Source: Bradyrhizobium sp. CB1717
GTDB taxonomy: Bacteria; Pseudomonadota; Alphaproteobacteria; Rhizobiales; Xanthobacteraceae
DNA: 64,000 bases
Reading direction: 5' to 3'
Assembly: GCF_029714325.1 (NCBI RefSeq)
Contig: NZ_CP121666.1
Location: 7,037,001-7,101,000, forward strand
Shown here: one piece after another, positions 51,931 through 59,356 of the stretch
Position numbering within the stretch: position 1 is the first letter of the stretch
Layout of the letters: each line of letters opens with the position of its first letter
Notes under the pieces: generated by a model
Database searches by the model: none
Told to the model about the DNA's origin: nothing
Seen by the model: only the letters and a program-made list of their open reading frames with translations
Position numbers and translations under genes: made by a program

Positions 51931-52018
51931 GTAGCCCGGATGGAGCGAAGCGCAATCCGGGGATGTCGATCCTCGCGCGGAATGTCCCGGATTACGCTTG
52001 CGCTCCATCCGGGCTACG
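51931..52018. repeat. Palindromic intergenic repeat family E
   Basis: GTAGCCCGGATGGAGCGAAG and CTTGCGCTCCATCCGGGCTAC form the outer arms, with CGCAATCCGG and CCGGATTACG as inner arms. It lies between the TRAP permease stop and the alkyl sulfatase start. Confidence 0.85.
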
Positions 52019-52032
52019 ACGTGCTCTTCCCG

Positions 52033-54066
52033 CTACATCCCCAGCAGCCGCGGCAGCCACAACGACAGGCCCGGCCAATACGTCACCACCACCAGGAATC
52101 CGAGCATCGTCAGCAGCCACGGCCACACCGCGACCGTGAGCTCGGTGATCCCCATCTTGGCGATGCCCGAGGCGACGTAGAGATTGAGGCCGACAGGCGG
52201 ATGGCACAGGCCAACCTCCATGTTCACCGTCATCAGGATGCCGAAATGAATGGGATCGATGCCGAGCTTGATCGCGACCGGAAACAGGATCGGCGCCATG
52301 ATCAGGATGATCGAGGATGGCTCCATCACGTTGCCCGCCAGCAGCAGCAGCAGGTTGACGACGAGCAGGAAGCCGATCCACCCGAGGCCTTGGTCGATCA
52401 TCCACTGCGCCAGCGCCTGCGGGACGTTCTCGTAGGTCATCAGGAACGAGAACAGCACGGCGTTGGTAATGATGTAGAGCAGCATCGCCGACAGGTTCGC
52501 CGACGACAGCAGCACGCGCGGCACGTCGCGCAGCTTGAGATCCTTGTAGATGAACACCGCGACGATGAAGGCGTAGACCGCGCTGACGGCGGCGGCCTCG
52601 GTCGGTGTGAACAGGCCGCTGTAGATGCCGCCGATCACGATCACGATCAGCAGGATGCCCCAGACCGACTTGCGGAACGCATCGAAGCGCTGGAGCAGTG
52701 TTGCCTTCGGCATCCGCGGATAGTCGTTGCGCCAGGCGCGATAGAACGTCGTGGCGCCGAGCAGCGTGGCCAGCACGAGCCCCGGCACGATGCCGGCGAT
52801 GAACAGCTTTCCCACCGAGCTGTTGGTGGAGACGGCGTAGAGAACCATCGGGATCGACGGTGGAATGAGAATTCCGAGCGAGCCGGAGGTCGTGATCACG
52901 CCGGCGCCGAACCGCCTCGGAAATCCCTGCGCAACCATGGCGGGCAGGATCACCGAGCCGATCGCCACGACGGTTGCCGGCGACGAGCCGGAAATCGCCG
53001 CGAATAGCGCGCAGGCCACCACGCCCGACAAAGCGAGACCGCCGTACCAGTGACCGACCAGCGCGGTCGCAAAATTGATCATCCGGCGCGCCACCCCGCC
53101 ATGGGTCAGGAAGTTGCCGGCGAGGATGAAGAACGGGATCGCCATGATCTCGAAATTCTCGATGCCGGTGAACAGTTTCAGCGCCACCGATTCCGTCCGG
53201 ACGTCGGTCAGCGTGAACATGAAGCTGAGCACGGTGAGACCGAGCGCGATCGAGATCGGCATGCCGGTCAGCATCAACGAGAGCAACAGTGCGAACACGA
53301 TGGCGACGCGCAGACCCTGCGGCAGCGTGATGACATGGCCCGCATGCGCGAAGCAGATCGCGACAATCAGGACCGGCAGCAGCATCAGGATCCAGCCGAG
53401 CGGGCTGCGCTCGTCGCGGGCGACCTGGCTGCGCGTGACCGGCGCCGGATGAACCGGGTCGGGCTCGACGCCTTCGACGCCAGCCATGTCGTGATGCGGC
53501 AGCTCGCCGGTGCGGTAGAACGACCAGGCGACCTGCAGGAAGCGGAAGCACATCAGGCCTGAGCCGAGCGGGATGGTGAGATACACCATCCACATCGGCG
53601 CTTCGAGGTCGTTGGACTGCTGGCCGGTCTGCCACATCTGGTTGACGAAGGCCCCGCCGAAATAGGCAACGATGGCGGTAAACAGCGCGCCGCACAGCAG
53701 ACCGAAGGTGATGACGCGCCGGCGCGACCCGCCGGGAAGGATGTTGACGAGCACGTCGACGCCGACATGGATGCCGGTCCGCACGCCATAGGCCGCACCG
53801 AACTTCGCCATCCAGATGAACATGTAGATGCAGAGTTCCTGCGCCCAGGACAGGTCGAGCGAGGCAAGCCAGGTGAACGCGGCGCGCGCGGGAACGGCAA
53901 TGAAGCTCAGGCTGCGGGCCTCCGCCCATTTGGCGATGTCGATCGACAGCCCGGCGCCGTAGCGGTGCAGCACCGCCACAAATATGAGCGACGTTGCGGC
54001 CGCAATCATCGTCGCGATCAGCCATTCCTCGAGATGATCGAGAAAACGATTCAGCACACGCAGCAA
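52033..54066 (-). CDS. TRAP transporter permease, fused DctQ-DctM
   Basis: A 677-aa inner-membrane protein. The first 210 residues form the small DctQ subunit with four helices (WAQELCIYMFIWMAKFGAAYG is a landmark). A charged linker follows, then the large DctM subunit with about twelve helices, including PFFILAGNFLTHGG, ISGSSPATVVAIGSVILP and GMITSGSLGILIPPS-like GSLGILIPPSIPMVLYA. It imports a carboxylate with sodium ions using the periplasmic DctP. The two subunits are separate genes in many systems and fused in some. The start is TTG 54066, supported by AGGGGG seven bases upstream. Confidence 0.9.
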   Translation of the reverse strand: MLRVLNRFLDHLEEWLIATMIAAATSLIFVAVLHRYGAGLSIDIAKWAEARSLSFIAVPARAAFTWLASLDLSWAQELCIYMFIWMAKFGAAYGVRTGIHVGVDVLVNILPGGSRRRVITFGLLCGALFTAIVAYFGGAFVNQMWQTGQQSNDLEAPMWMVYLTIPLGSGLMCFRFLQVAWSFYRTGELPHHDMAGVEGVEPDPVHPAPVTRSQVARDERSPLGWILMLLPVLIVAICFAHAGHVITLPQGLRVAIVFALLLSLMLTGMPISIALGLTVLSFMFTLTDVRTESVALKLFTGIENFEIMAIPFFILAGNFLTHGGVARRMINFATALVGHWYGGLALSGVVACALFAAISGSSPATVVAIGSVILPAMVAQGFPRRFGAGVITTSGSLGILIPPSIPMVLYAVSTNSSVGKLFIAGIVPGLVLATLLGATTFYRAWRNDYPRMPKATLLQRFDAFRKSVWGILLIVIVIGGIYSGLFTPTEAAAVSAVYAFIVAVFIYKDLKLRDVPRVLLSSANLSAMLLYIITNAVLFSFLMTYENVPQALAQWMIDQGLGWIGFLLVVNLLLLLAGNVMEPSSIILIMAPILFPVAIKLGIDPIHFGILMTVNMEVGLCHPPVGLNLYVASGIAKMGITELTVAVWPWLLTMLGFLVVVTYWPGLSLWLPRLLGM

Positions 54067-54104
54067 CTTCAGCCCCCTAGAATTAGCCCGTCTTTCAAGA
54101 GCGA

Positions 54105-54136
54105 AACGGTCGGGAGTGCGATCACTCCCGACCGTT
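54105..54136. terminator. Stable hairpin between dctP and the TRAP permease gene
   Basis: AACGGTCGGGAGTG (54105-54118), loop CGAT, CACTCCCGACCGTT (54123-54136): a perfect 14-bp stem in the intercistronic region. Without a U-tract it may protect the upstream dctP message or partly terminate, which would give more binding protein than permease. Confidence 0.65.
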
Positions 54137-54163
54137 CATGTTGTTCTTGTTCGAACGCGACCG

Positions 54164-55165
54164 TCAGTTCATCTTGACGTCGAGTTCCTTGGCGACGAGG
54201 TCGAGCACTTCCTGCCCGACCCGGCCCTTTGCCCATTTATACGTCGGCTGCATCGCCTCCTGCCACGCCTTGCGATCGGCGTCGGTGAGGTAATGCAGAT
54301 TGGTCTTGCCTGTCTTCTTGATCTCGGCCAGCGCGTCCTCGTTCTCCTGGTGCGCGATCTGGTTGGTGTAGTCGGTCGCGTCCGCCATTGCCTTATCAAG
54401 CTGGGTGCGGATGTCGCGCGGCAGGCCGGACCAGAATTTCGAGTTGACGATGACGGCATATTGCAGATGGGCATGATAGGACACGGTGATGTCCTTCTGC
54501 ACCTCGTAGAACTTCTGCGTCAGGTAGTTCGACGCGGTGTTCTCGCAGCCGTCGACGACGCCGGTCTGCAGCGCCTGGTAGACTTCCGAGAACGCCATGA
54601 TCTGCGGGATCGAGCCGACCAGGCGGAAATACTGATCGGCAACCTTCGATCCCGAGATGCGGAACTTGAGCCCCTGGAAATCCGTCGGCTTCGTCAGCGG
54701 ACGATTGGCGGAGACCATGTGGAAGCCGTTGTCCCAATAAGCGAGCCCTGTGATGCCCTTGGCCTCGAGCTTCTGGAACAGCCACTTGCCGACCGTGCCC
54801 TTCATCGCGTTGGAATAGGTCAGATCGTCCTTGAACAGCCAGGGCAGGTCGAGCGCCTCGAATTCCTTGATGCCGAGCGGGGCGAATTTCGCGGTCGATG
54901 GTGCGAGCATCTGCACCGAGCCGAGTTGGAGCGCCTCGATCTCCTCCTTGTCCTTGTAGAGCGTGGAGTTGGGATAGACTTCGACCTTGACCTTGCCGTC
55001 GGTGTACTTCTCGGCGAGTTCCTTGAACTTCAGCGCGCCCTTGCCCTTCGGCGTGTCATTGGCGACGACGTGGCTGAACTTGATGACGATAGGGCTCTGG
55101 GCTTGTGCGATGGCGGGGGCCACGAGAATGGCCGCGGCGGCAACCGCAAGGAGCAGCTTGCGCAT
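54164..55165 (-). CDS. TRAP transporter substrate-binding protein DctP
   Basis: A 333-aa periplasmic protein. The Sec signal peptide ends in APAIAQAQ. DctP landmarks are FSHVVANDTPKGKGA, LPWLFKD, and LKFRISGSKVADQYF, where the Arg normally binds the substrate carboxylate, followed by VDGCENTASNY. It delivers a dicarboxylate or other organic acid to the fused permease encoded downstream. It is the first gene of the TRAP operon. Confidence 0.9.
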   Translation of the reverse strand: MRKLLLAVAAAAILVAPAIAQAQSPIVIKFSHVVANDTPKGKGALKFKELAEKYTDGKVKVEVYPNSTLYKDKEEIEALQLGSVQMLAPSTAKFAPLGIKEFEALDLPWLFKDDLTYSNAMKGTVGKWLFQKLEAKGITGLAYWDNGFHMVSANRPLTKPTDFQGLKFRISGSKVADQYFRLVGSIPQIMAFSEVYQALQTGVVDGCENTASNYLTQKFYEVQKDITVSYHAHLQYAVIVNSKFWSGLPRDIRTQLDKAMADATDYTNQIAHQENEDALAEIKKTGKTNLHYLTDADRKAWQEAMQPTYKWAKGRVGQEVLDLVAKELDVKMN

Positions 55166-55362
55166 GAAGAACCTCCCAACAACCTCTAAAACCGGGTCTT
55201 TTTTGTATTACGCGGTCAGTAGTGGCAGCAAACCGCGAGCCGAACAACTAGACCTAAGCCCAATCGTCCGCGGCCAAGCTATCTTGACGAGAGCTGCATG
55301 CGCAACCCGGCACCCGCTCCGCTTCGACGAAGCGAGCTTCATGCCGCATTGCGGCAATGCCA

Positions 55363-56133
55363 TCAGCTCTTGCGCTGGGCAACGATGAACAGACGCCGGA
55401 ACGGGAACAGCGTCTGCCCCGCCGCATTCTTCGGATACGCCTTCGCGACCCGCATCCCATACGCCGCCTCGAACGCGGCCCTCTCGTCGCCCTGCAGGAC
55501 GTCGAGATAGCGCGTCAGCCACGTCCCCTTGGTCCACTCCTTCACGGGATTCTCGCCTTCGAGCACTTGCAGATATTCGGTCTCCCAGATGTCGATATTG
55601 GCGGACATCGGAGCCAGCAGATCGTGATAGAAGGCGGGCCCTTCGACCGGCGGCGGCGTGACGAGATGCTCGACCTTGGAGCGCCAGGGACCATCAAGCG
55701 CGGTCTCGCCGATCAGCACGTGCGAAGGCGCGAGAAAATTGCGCGGCATCTGCACCGCGAGCATGCCGCCGGACTTCACCTTCTCCATCACCGACGCAAA
55801 CAGTGCCGCATGATTGGGCAGCCAGTGCAGTGCGGCATTGGAATAGATCAAATCATATGGCTTCGCCGGGCGCCACTGACCGAGGTCTTCATGCGACCAT
55901 TCCACGTCAGGCGCCGCCTTGCGGCCGGCGGCAACCATCTCGGCCGAACCCTCGACGCCAGTCACGGCCGCATCCGGCCAGCGCTCCCCAATGAGCTTGG
56001 TGACGTTGCCCGCGCCCGCCCCGAGATCGGCGATCTCGCGCGGCGCGAAATCCGGAATCCGCATCAGCAGGTCGACGGCGGGCCGCAGCCGGTGGCCGGA
56101 GAATTTCAGGTATTGCTGCGGATCCCAGACCAT
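55363..56133 (-). CDS. tam: Trans-aconitate 2-methyltransferase-like protein
   Basis: A 256-aa SAM-dependent methyltransferase. Motif I is IADLGAGAGN, with DLIYSNAALHWLPNH and PRNFLAPSHVLI also characteristic of Tam. The E. coli enzyme methylates trans-aconitate, which otherwise inhibits aconitase. It is cytoplasmic. The start at ATG 56133 begins the conserved WDPQQYLKF segment. The frame is open for another 18 codons upstream without support. It is divergent from the SDR gene. Confidence 0.88.
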   Translation of the reverse strand: MVWDPQQYLKFSGHRLRPAVDLLMRIPDFAPREIADLGAGAGNVTKLIGERWPDAAVTGVEGSAEMVAAGRKAAPDVEWSHEDLGQWRPAKPYDLIYSNAALHWLPNHAALFASVMEKVKSGGMLAVQMPRNFLAPSHVLIGETALDGPWRSKVEHLVTPPPVEGPAFYHDLLAPMSANIDIWETEYLQVLEGENPVKEWTKGTWLTRYLDVLQGDERAAFEAAYGMRVAKAYPKNAAGQTLFPFRRLFIVAQRKS

Positions 56134-56289
56134 CGTTTCAGCCTTTTCGTTTTTCGTGTTTCCTTCGCGAGAGCTCTTGGTTACCACTGCTCGTCCCGCT
56201 CAGGCAATTCGCAAGGCCTGCGGGACAGGCGGGAAACGACGAGCAACAAGCAAAAGCAAAGCAAGAAGCAAACAAGAGGGCGTGCGACC

Positions 56290-57033
56290 ATGGACCTCGG
56301 GCTCAAATCGAAAACCGCTGTCGTCACGGGTTCGAGCATCGGCATCGGCCGCGCCATTGCCAAGGGCTTGGCTGCCGAAGGCGTGCGCGTCGTCGGCGTG
56401 GCGCGGCGCACCGACCTGCTTGCCGAGTTGGTGAACGAAGTCGGCGGCGGGCTGATCACGCCTTTCGAGCAGGACGTGATGGCCAGCGACGCGGCCGAGA
56501 GCATCGCCGCCTTCGCGGTGAGAGAGCTCGGTCATGTCGACATCCTCGTCAACAATGCCGGCGGCAGCCGTCCCCTGCCCATCGATGCACCCGACAGCAA
56601 ATGGGACGAGGCGATCGCGCTGAACTTCACGAGCTACCGCCGCATCGCGCATACGCTGCTGCCGCAGATGATCGCGCGCAAATGGGGCCGCATCGTCAAC
56701 ATCACCGGCAAGTCCGAGCCCGAAGGCCTCAACGCCGCCTTCGCCGCGAAGGCCGCCGTGCACGCCTGGGCCAAGGGCCTGTCGCGCGAGATCGGCGAAC
56801 ACGGCATCACCATCAACTGCATCCCGCCCGGCCGCATCATGAGCGAGCAGATCCGCCGCAACTATCCGCCTGACTATCGCGAGCGCTTTGCGGAAGAGGA
56901 GATCCCGGTCGGCTATTGGGGCGAGCCGGAAGACCTCGCCGCGCTCGCGGTGTTCCTGGCCTCGCCGGTTGCGCGGTACATCACGGGCACGGTGATCCCG
57001 GTGGATGGCGGCTTGCGGAGGTATCAGTTCTAA
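56290..57033 (+). CDS. SDR-family oxidoreductase lacking the catalytic Tyr
   Basis: A 247-aa short-chain dehydrogenase-fold protein. The cofactor motif is TGSSIGIG at residues 13-20, NNAGG follows near 88-92, and IPVDGGLRRYQF ends it. In the catalytic region the usual YxxxK reads FAAK with Phe151 and Lys154 (codon TTC), and the Ser that normally lies about 12 residues before is in NITGKS. Normal SDR hydride transfer needs the Tyr, so either the activity is changed or a different residue serves. The ribosome binding site is AGAGGG before ATG 56290. A terminator follows. Confidence 0.85.
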   Translation: MDLGLKSKTAVVTGSSIGIGRAIAKGLAAEGVRVVGVARRTDLLAELVNEVGGGLITPFEQDVMASDAAESIAAFAVRELGHVDILVNNAGGSRPLPIDAPDSKWDEAIALNFTSYRRIAHTLLPQMIARKWGRIVNITGKSEPEGLNAAFAAKAAVHAWAKGLSREIGEHGITINCIPPGRIMSEQIRRNYPPDYRERFAEEEIPVGYWGEPEDLAALAVFLASPVARYITGTVIPVDGGLRRYQF

Positions 57034-57052
57034 AGCACGATCCGGAAAAGTG

Positions 57053-57077
57053 AGAGGCCGCCAACCGGGCGGCCTCT
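57053..57077 (+). terminator. Intrinsic terminator of the SDR gene
   Basis: AGAGGCCGCC and GGCGGCCTCT pair perfectly around AACCG, starting 20 bases past the stop codon. The tail TGTCGATT is only weakly U-rich. It could also serve the convergent small gene. Confidence 0.7.
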
Positions 57078-57093
57078 TGTCGATTGGGATTCG

Positions 57094-57267
57094 TCAGCGG
57101 CAGGGTTTGCCGGACATCTGAGCAGCCCTGCCGTGGCAACCGTCGTGCATCCTCGGCTTGGCCTTCGCGGTACTCGATGATTTCGCAGGAGGCTGCGTTT
57201 GTGCGTATGCCGAGATCGGAGAGGCTATAATGAGCAATGCCAATGCGACTTTCAAAATTGACTTCAT
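57094..57267 (-). CDS. Small secreted Cys-containing peptide, 57 aa
   Basis: A short frame with strong translation signals (GGGGGAAG before ATG 57267). It encodes a Sec signal peptide (KSILKVALALLIIASPISAYA) and a mature peptide of about 34 residues rich in Lys, Ala and Ser that ends in MHDGCHGRAAQMSGKPCR with two Cys. The product would be exported and could form one disulfide. It matches no family I recognise. It lies between the SDR and caspase-fold genes and is transcribed with the latter strand, 108 bases away from its end. Confidence 0.6.
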   Translation of the reverse strand: MKSILKVALALLIIASPISAYAQTQPPAKSSSTAKAKPRMHDGCHGRAAQMSGKPCR

Positions 57268-57375
57268 GACTTCCCCCAGATTGGTTCAAGCTAAAATCCG
57301 CTCACCGAGCGGCAGACAGTCTAACGTTCAGTTCCATTTGTGTCAGCTCCGAATGAGCGGGTTTGCCCATTCGCC

Positions 57376-59229
57376 TCAATTGCACACTTCGCGCGTTCGC
57401 CCGTTGATCCCGGCGGCGTTGCCGATGCCGGCGGAGGTGTCGGCGACGAGCCTGCATCCGCGAGCGACGGGACGGCAGCCGGCCTGATTGCAGATCATCT
57501 GGCCGGATGATTGCTGCTTGGCGGGTGCAGCCTCGTCGCTCTTGCGCTCGGCATCGCGAGCCCTGGACTGCTCGCGGCTCGCGGTTGGTTTTTTGTCCTG
57601 GATCTTCTCGCACTCGTTGTCGTCATTGACGCGGTAGCCGGCACGGCAGGCGATCTTGACGCAAGCATCGCCGTCGGCCCTGAAACCGCGGTCGCAGACC
57701 AGGGGGCAAACCCGGCCGGGCTTCGCCTTGATCGCGTCCAGCGCGTCGAGGCCGGCGGCGGTCTGGTCGAGCTTGGTGCCCGCATATTTGTTGAACATCG
57801 CGAGCGATCGCTGCGAGGACACCTTCCAGTCGCCGTCAGCAGGTGCGGACAGGCATCCGACCCGCCGCAATTCCGACTGCACCGCCTTTGCCGTCTCCTG
57901 CGGCGACAGGCTCGGCTGTGACGACGTCGGCGCAACGGCCGCGACCTTCAGCTCGCCGCCGTCCTGCGCCTTCTTCGCGGCCGCATCCCTTGCGGTCGTT
58001 TCGGCAGCTGCCTTCTCATTGGCGATCTTGTCGGCGAGCGCTTTCTCCGCAGCCGCCTTGTCGGCCAGAGCCTTTGCCACCGCGGCTTCCGCCTCCTTGC
58101 GCCGTTGCTCTGCCGCGCCGGCCTTGGCCTCTTCGATCTGCTTCGCCTTTTCGGCGGCGATCCGGGCATCCTCGGCGGCCTTCGCAGCGGCGGCGGCCTT
58201 GTCCTGTTCCACCTTCTTGGCGCGGTCGGCTGCGAGCCGCACCTTCTCCTCCTCGGCCAGCCGCGCCTTCTCCGCGGCCGCCGCACGCGTCTCCTCGGCG
58301 GCGATCCGGTTGAGCTGGCCCTTGGCGAGGCTGGCGTAAAAACCTTCGGGATATTCAGCCAGGAACGCGGTCCAGACTTCCCTCGTGCCGATCTGGAGCG
58401 CCAGCTCGTAATCGCGACGGACGGCATCCTGCGGGCTTGCCTGCGGCGCGGTGACGACGGGTTTTGCCGCGACCAGCGGCACGTCATCTCCACCAAGGGA
58501 GCCGTAGACATAAGGCTCCTGCTTGTAGCCGGTGGTTTTCAGCACGTCGTCGCGGACGAAACCGAAGGCCTTGCGCAGATCGAGACCGGGTGTCGGCAGC
58601 CGCTCGACCAGGGCCGCGGCAAACGGGCTGTTTCTGGAATCGCCGTCGGAGGCCGTCGAGCCCGCCTTCGCTGCATAAGCGATCATCGTGTTCGGGCTGG
58701 TCGGCTCGACTTTGGCAAGGCCGCGTCCAATGGCGCGGGCGGCCACGGTTCGCTTCATGGTCTTGGCGAAGGGATTGTCGCGGCACGCATCCAGAATGAT
58801 GAGCCGGAGCTGCTTGGCCGGCTCGACGGCGAACAGCGCACGGTCGAGCCCCACGGTCTCGTCGAGAACGTCACTGTCCGTCTCCAGCGCCGCGTCGATC
58901 GGGATCAGGTAATTGGTGCCGTCCAGCTCGATGCCGTGCCCCGCGTAGTAGATGACGGCAACCTCGGCGTCCCGGGCCCGCCCGCCGAATTCACGCAGCG
59001 CTTTTCGCATCTCCGCGGCATTGAGATCGGTCCGGGTATCGATCCAGTCGAATCCGGCCTTCCTGAACATGCCGCCGACAAGGACGGCATCGTTCGCGGG
59101 GTTGGGGAGCTTCGCCACGCTCTTGTAGGCGGAATTGCCGATCACCAGCGCGACCCGGCGCTCGGCCTGGGCCGGGCCGCAAGCGAGCCAGATGAAAAAG
59201 AACAATGAAAACCAGCGAAAAGCGCCCAT
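57376..59229 (-). CDS. Secreted caspase-fold (peptidase C14) protein
   Basis: A 617-aa exported protein. The signal peptide is AFRWFSLFFFIWLACGPAQA. The caspase domain follows, with the catalytic pair His98 in YYAGHGIE and Cys149 in LDACRDNPF, and the start RRVALVIGNSAY typical of bacterial caspase-like proteins. Then comes an Ala/Lys/Glu-rich coiled coil of about 150 residues, a segment like a short peptidoglycan-binding or repeat unit (LRRVGCLSAPADGDW...), and a Cys-rich tail with CPLVCDRGFRADGDACVKIAC. ATG 59229 begins the signal peptide. The Cys-rich end may be a disulfide-bonded adhesive or cell-wall module. It is probably a periplasmic or outer protease-like effector, substrate unknown. 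Confidence 0.85.
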   Translation of the reverse strand: MGAFRWFSLFFFIWLACGPAQAERRVALVIGNSAYKSVAKLPNPANDAVLVGGMFRKAGFDWIDTRTDLNAAEMRKALREFGGRARDAEVAVIYYAGHGIELDGTNYLIPIDAALETDSDVLDETVGLDRALFAVEPAKQLRLIILDACRDNPFAKTMKRTVAARAIGRGLAKVEPTSPNTMIAYAAKAGSTASDGDSRNSPFAAALVERLPTPGLDLRKAFGFVRDDVLKTTGYKQEPYVYGSLGGDDVPLVAAKPVVTAPQASPQDAVRRDYELALQIGTREVWTAFLAEYPEGFYASLAKGQLNRIAAEETRAAAAEKARLAEEEKVRLAADRAKKVEQDKAAAAAKAAEDARIAAEKAKQIEEAKAGAAEQRRKEAEAAVAKALADKAAAEKALADKIANEKAAAETTARDAAAKKAQDGGELKVAAVAPTSSQPSLSPQETAKAVQSELRRVGCLSAPADGDWKVSSQRSLAMFNKYAGTKLDQTAAGLDALDAIKAKPGRVCPLVCDRGFRADGDACVKIACRAGYRVNDDNECEKIQDKKPTASREQSRARDAERKSDEAAPAKQQSSGQMICNQAGCRPVARGCRLVADTSAGIGNAAGINGRTREVCN

Positions 59230-59356
59230 TGCAGCCCCGAATATATGTGCGCAGCCTATGCGGAGCCTGATGAAAGGCAAGCGCGGCGTAAGTGATATCA
59301 GTCACACAAGCCGGCCAGGTGGACGGCCGTCGCCCTGCCGCGTGCGGCAGTGCGCG

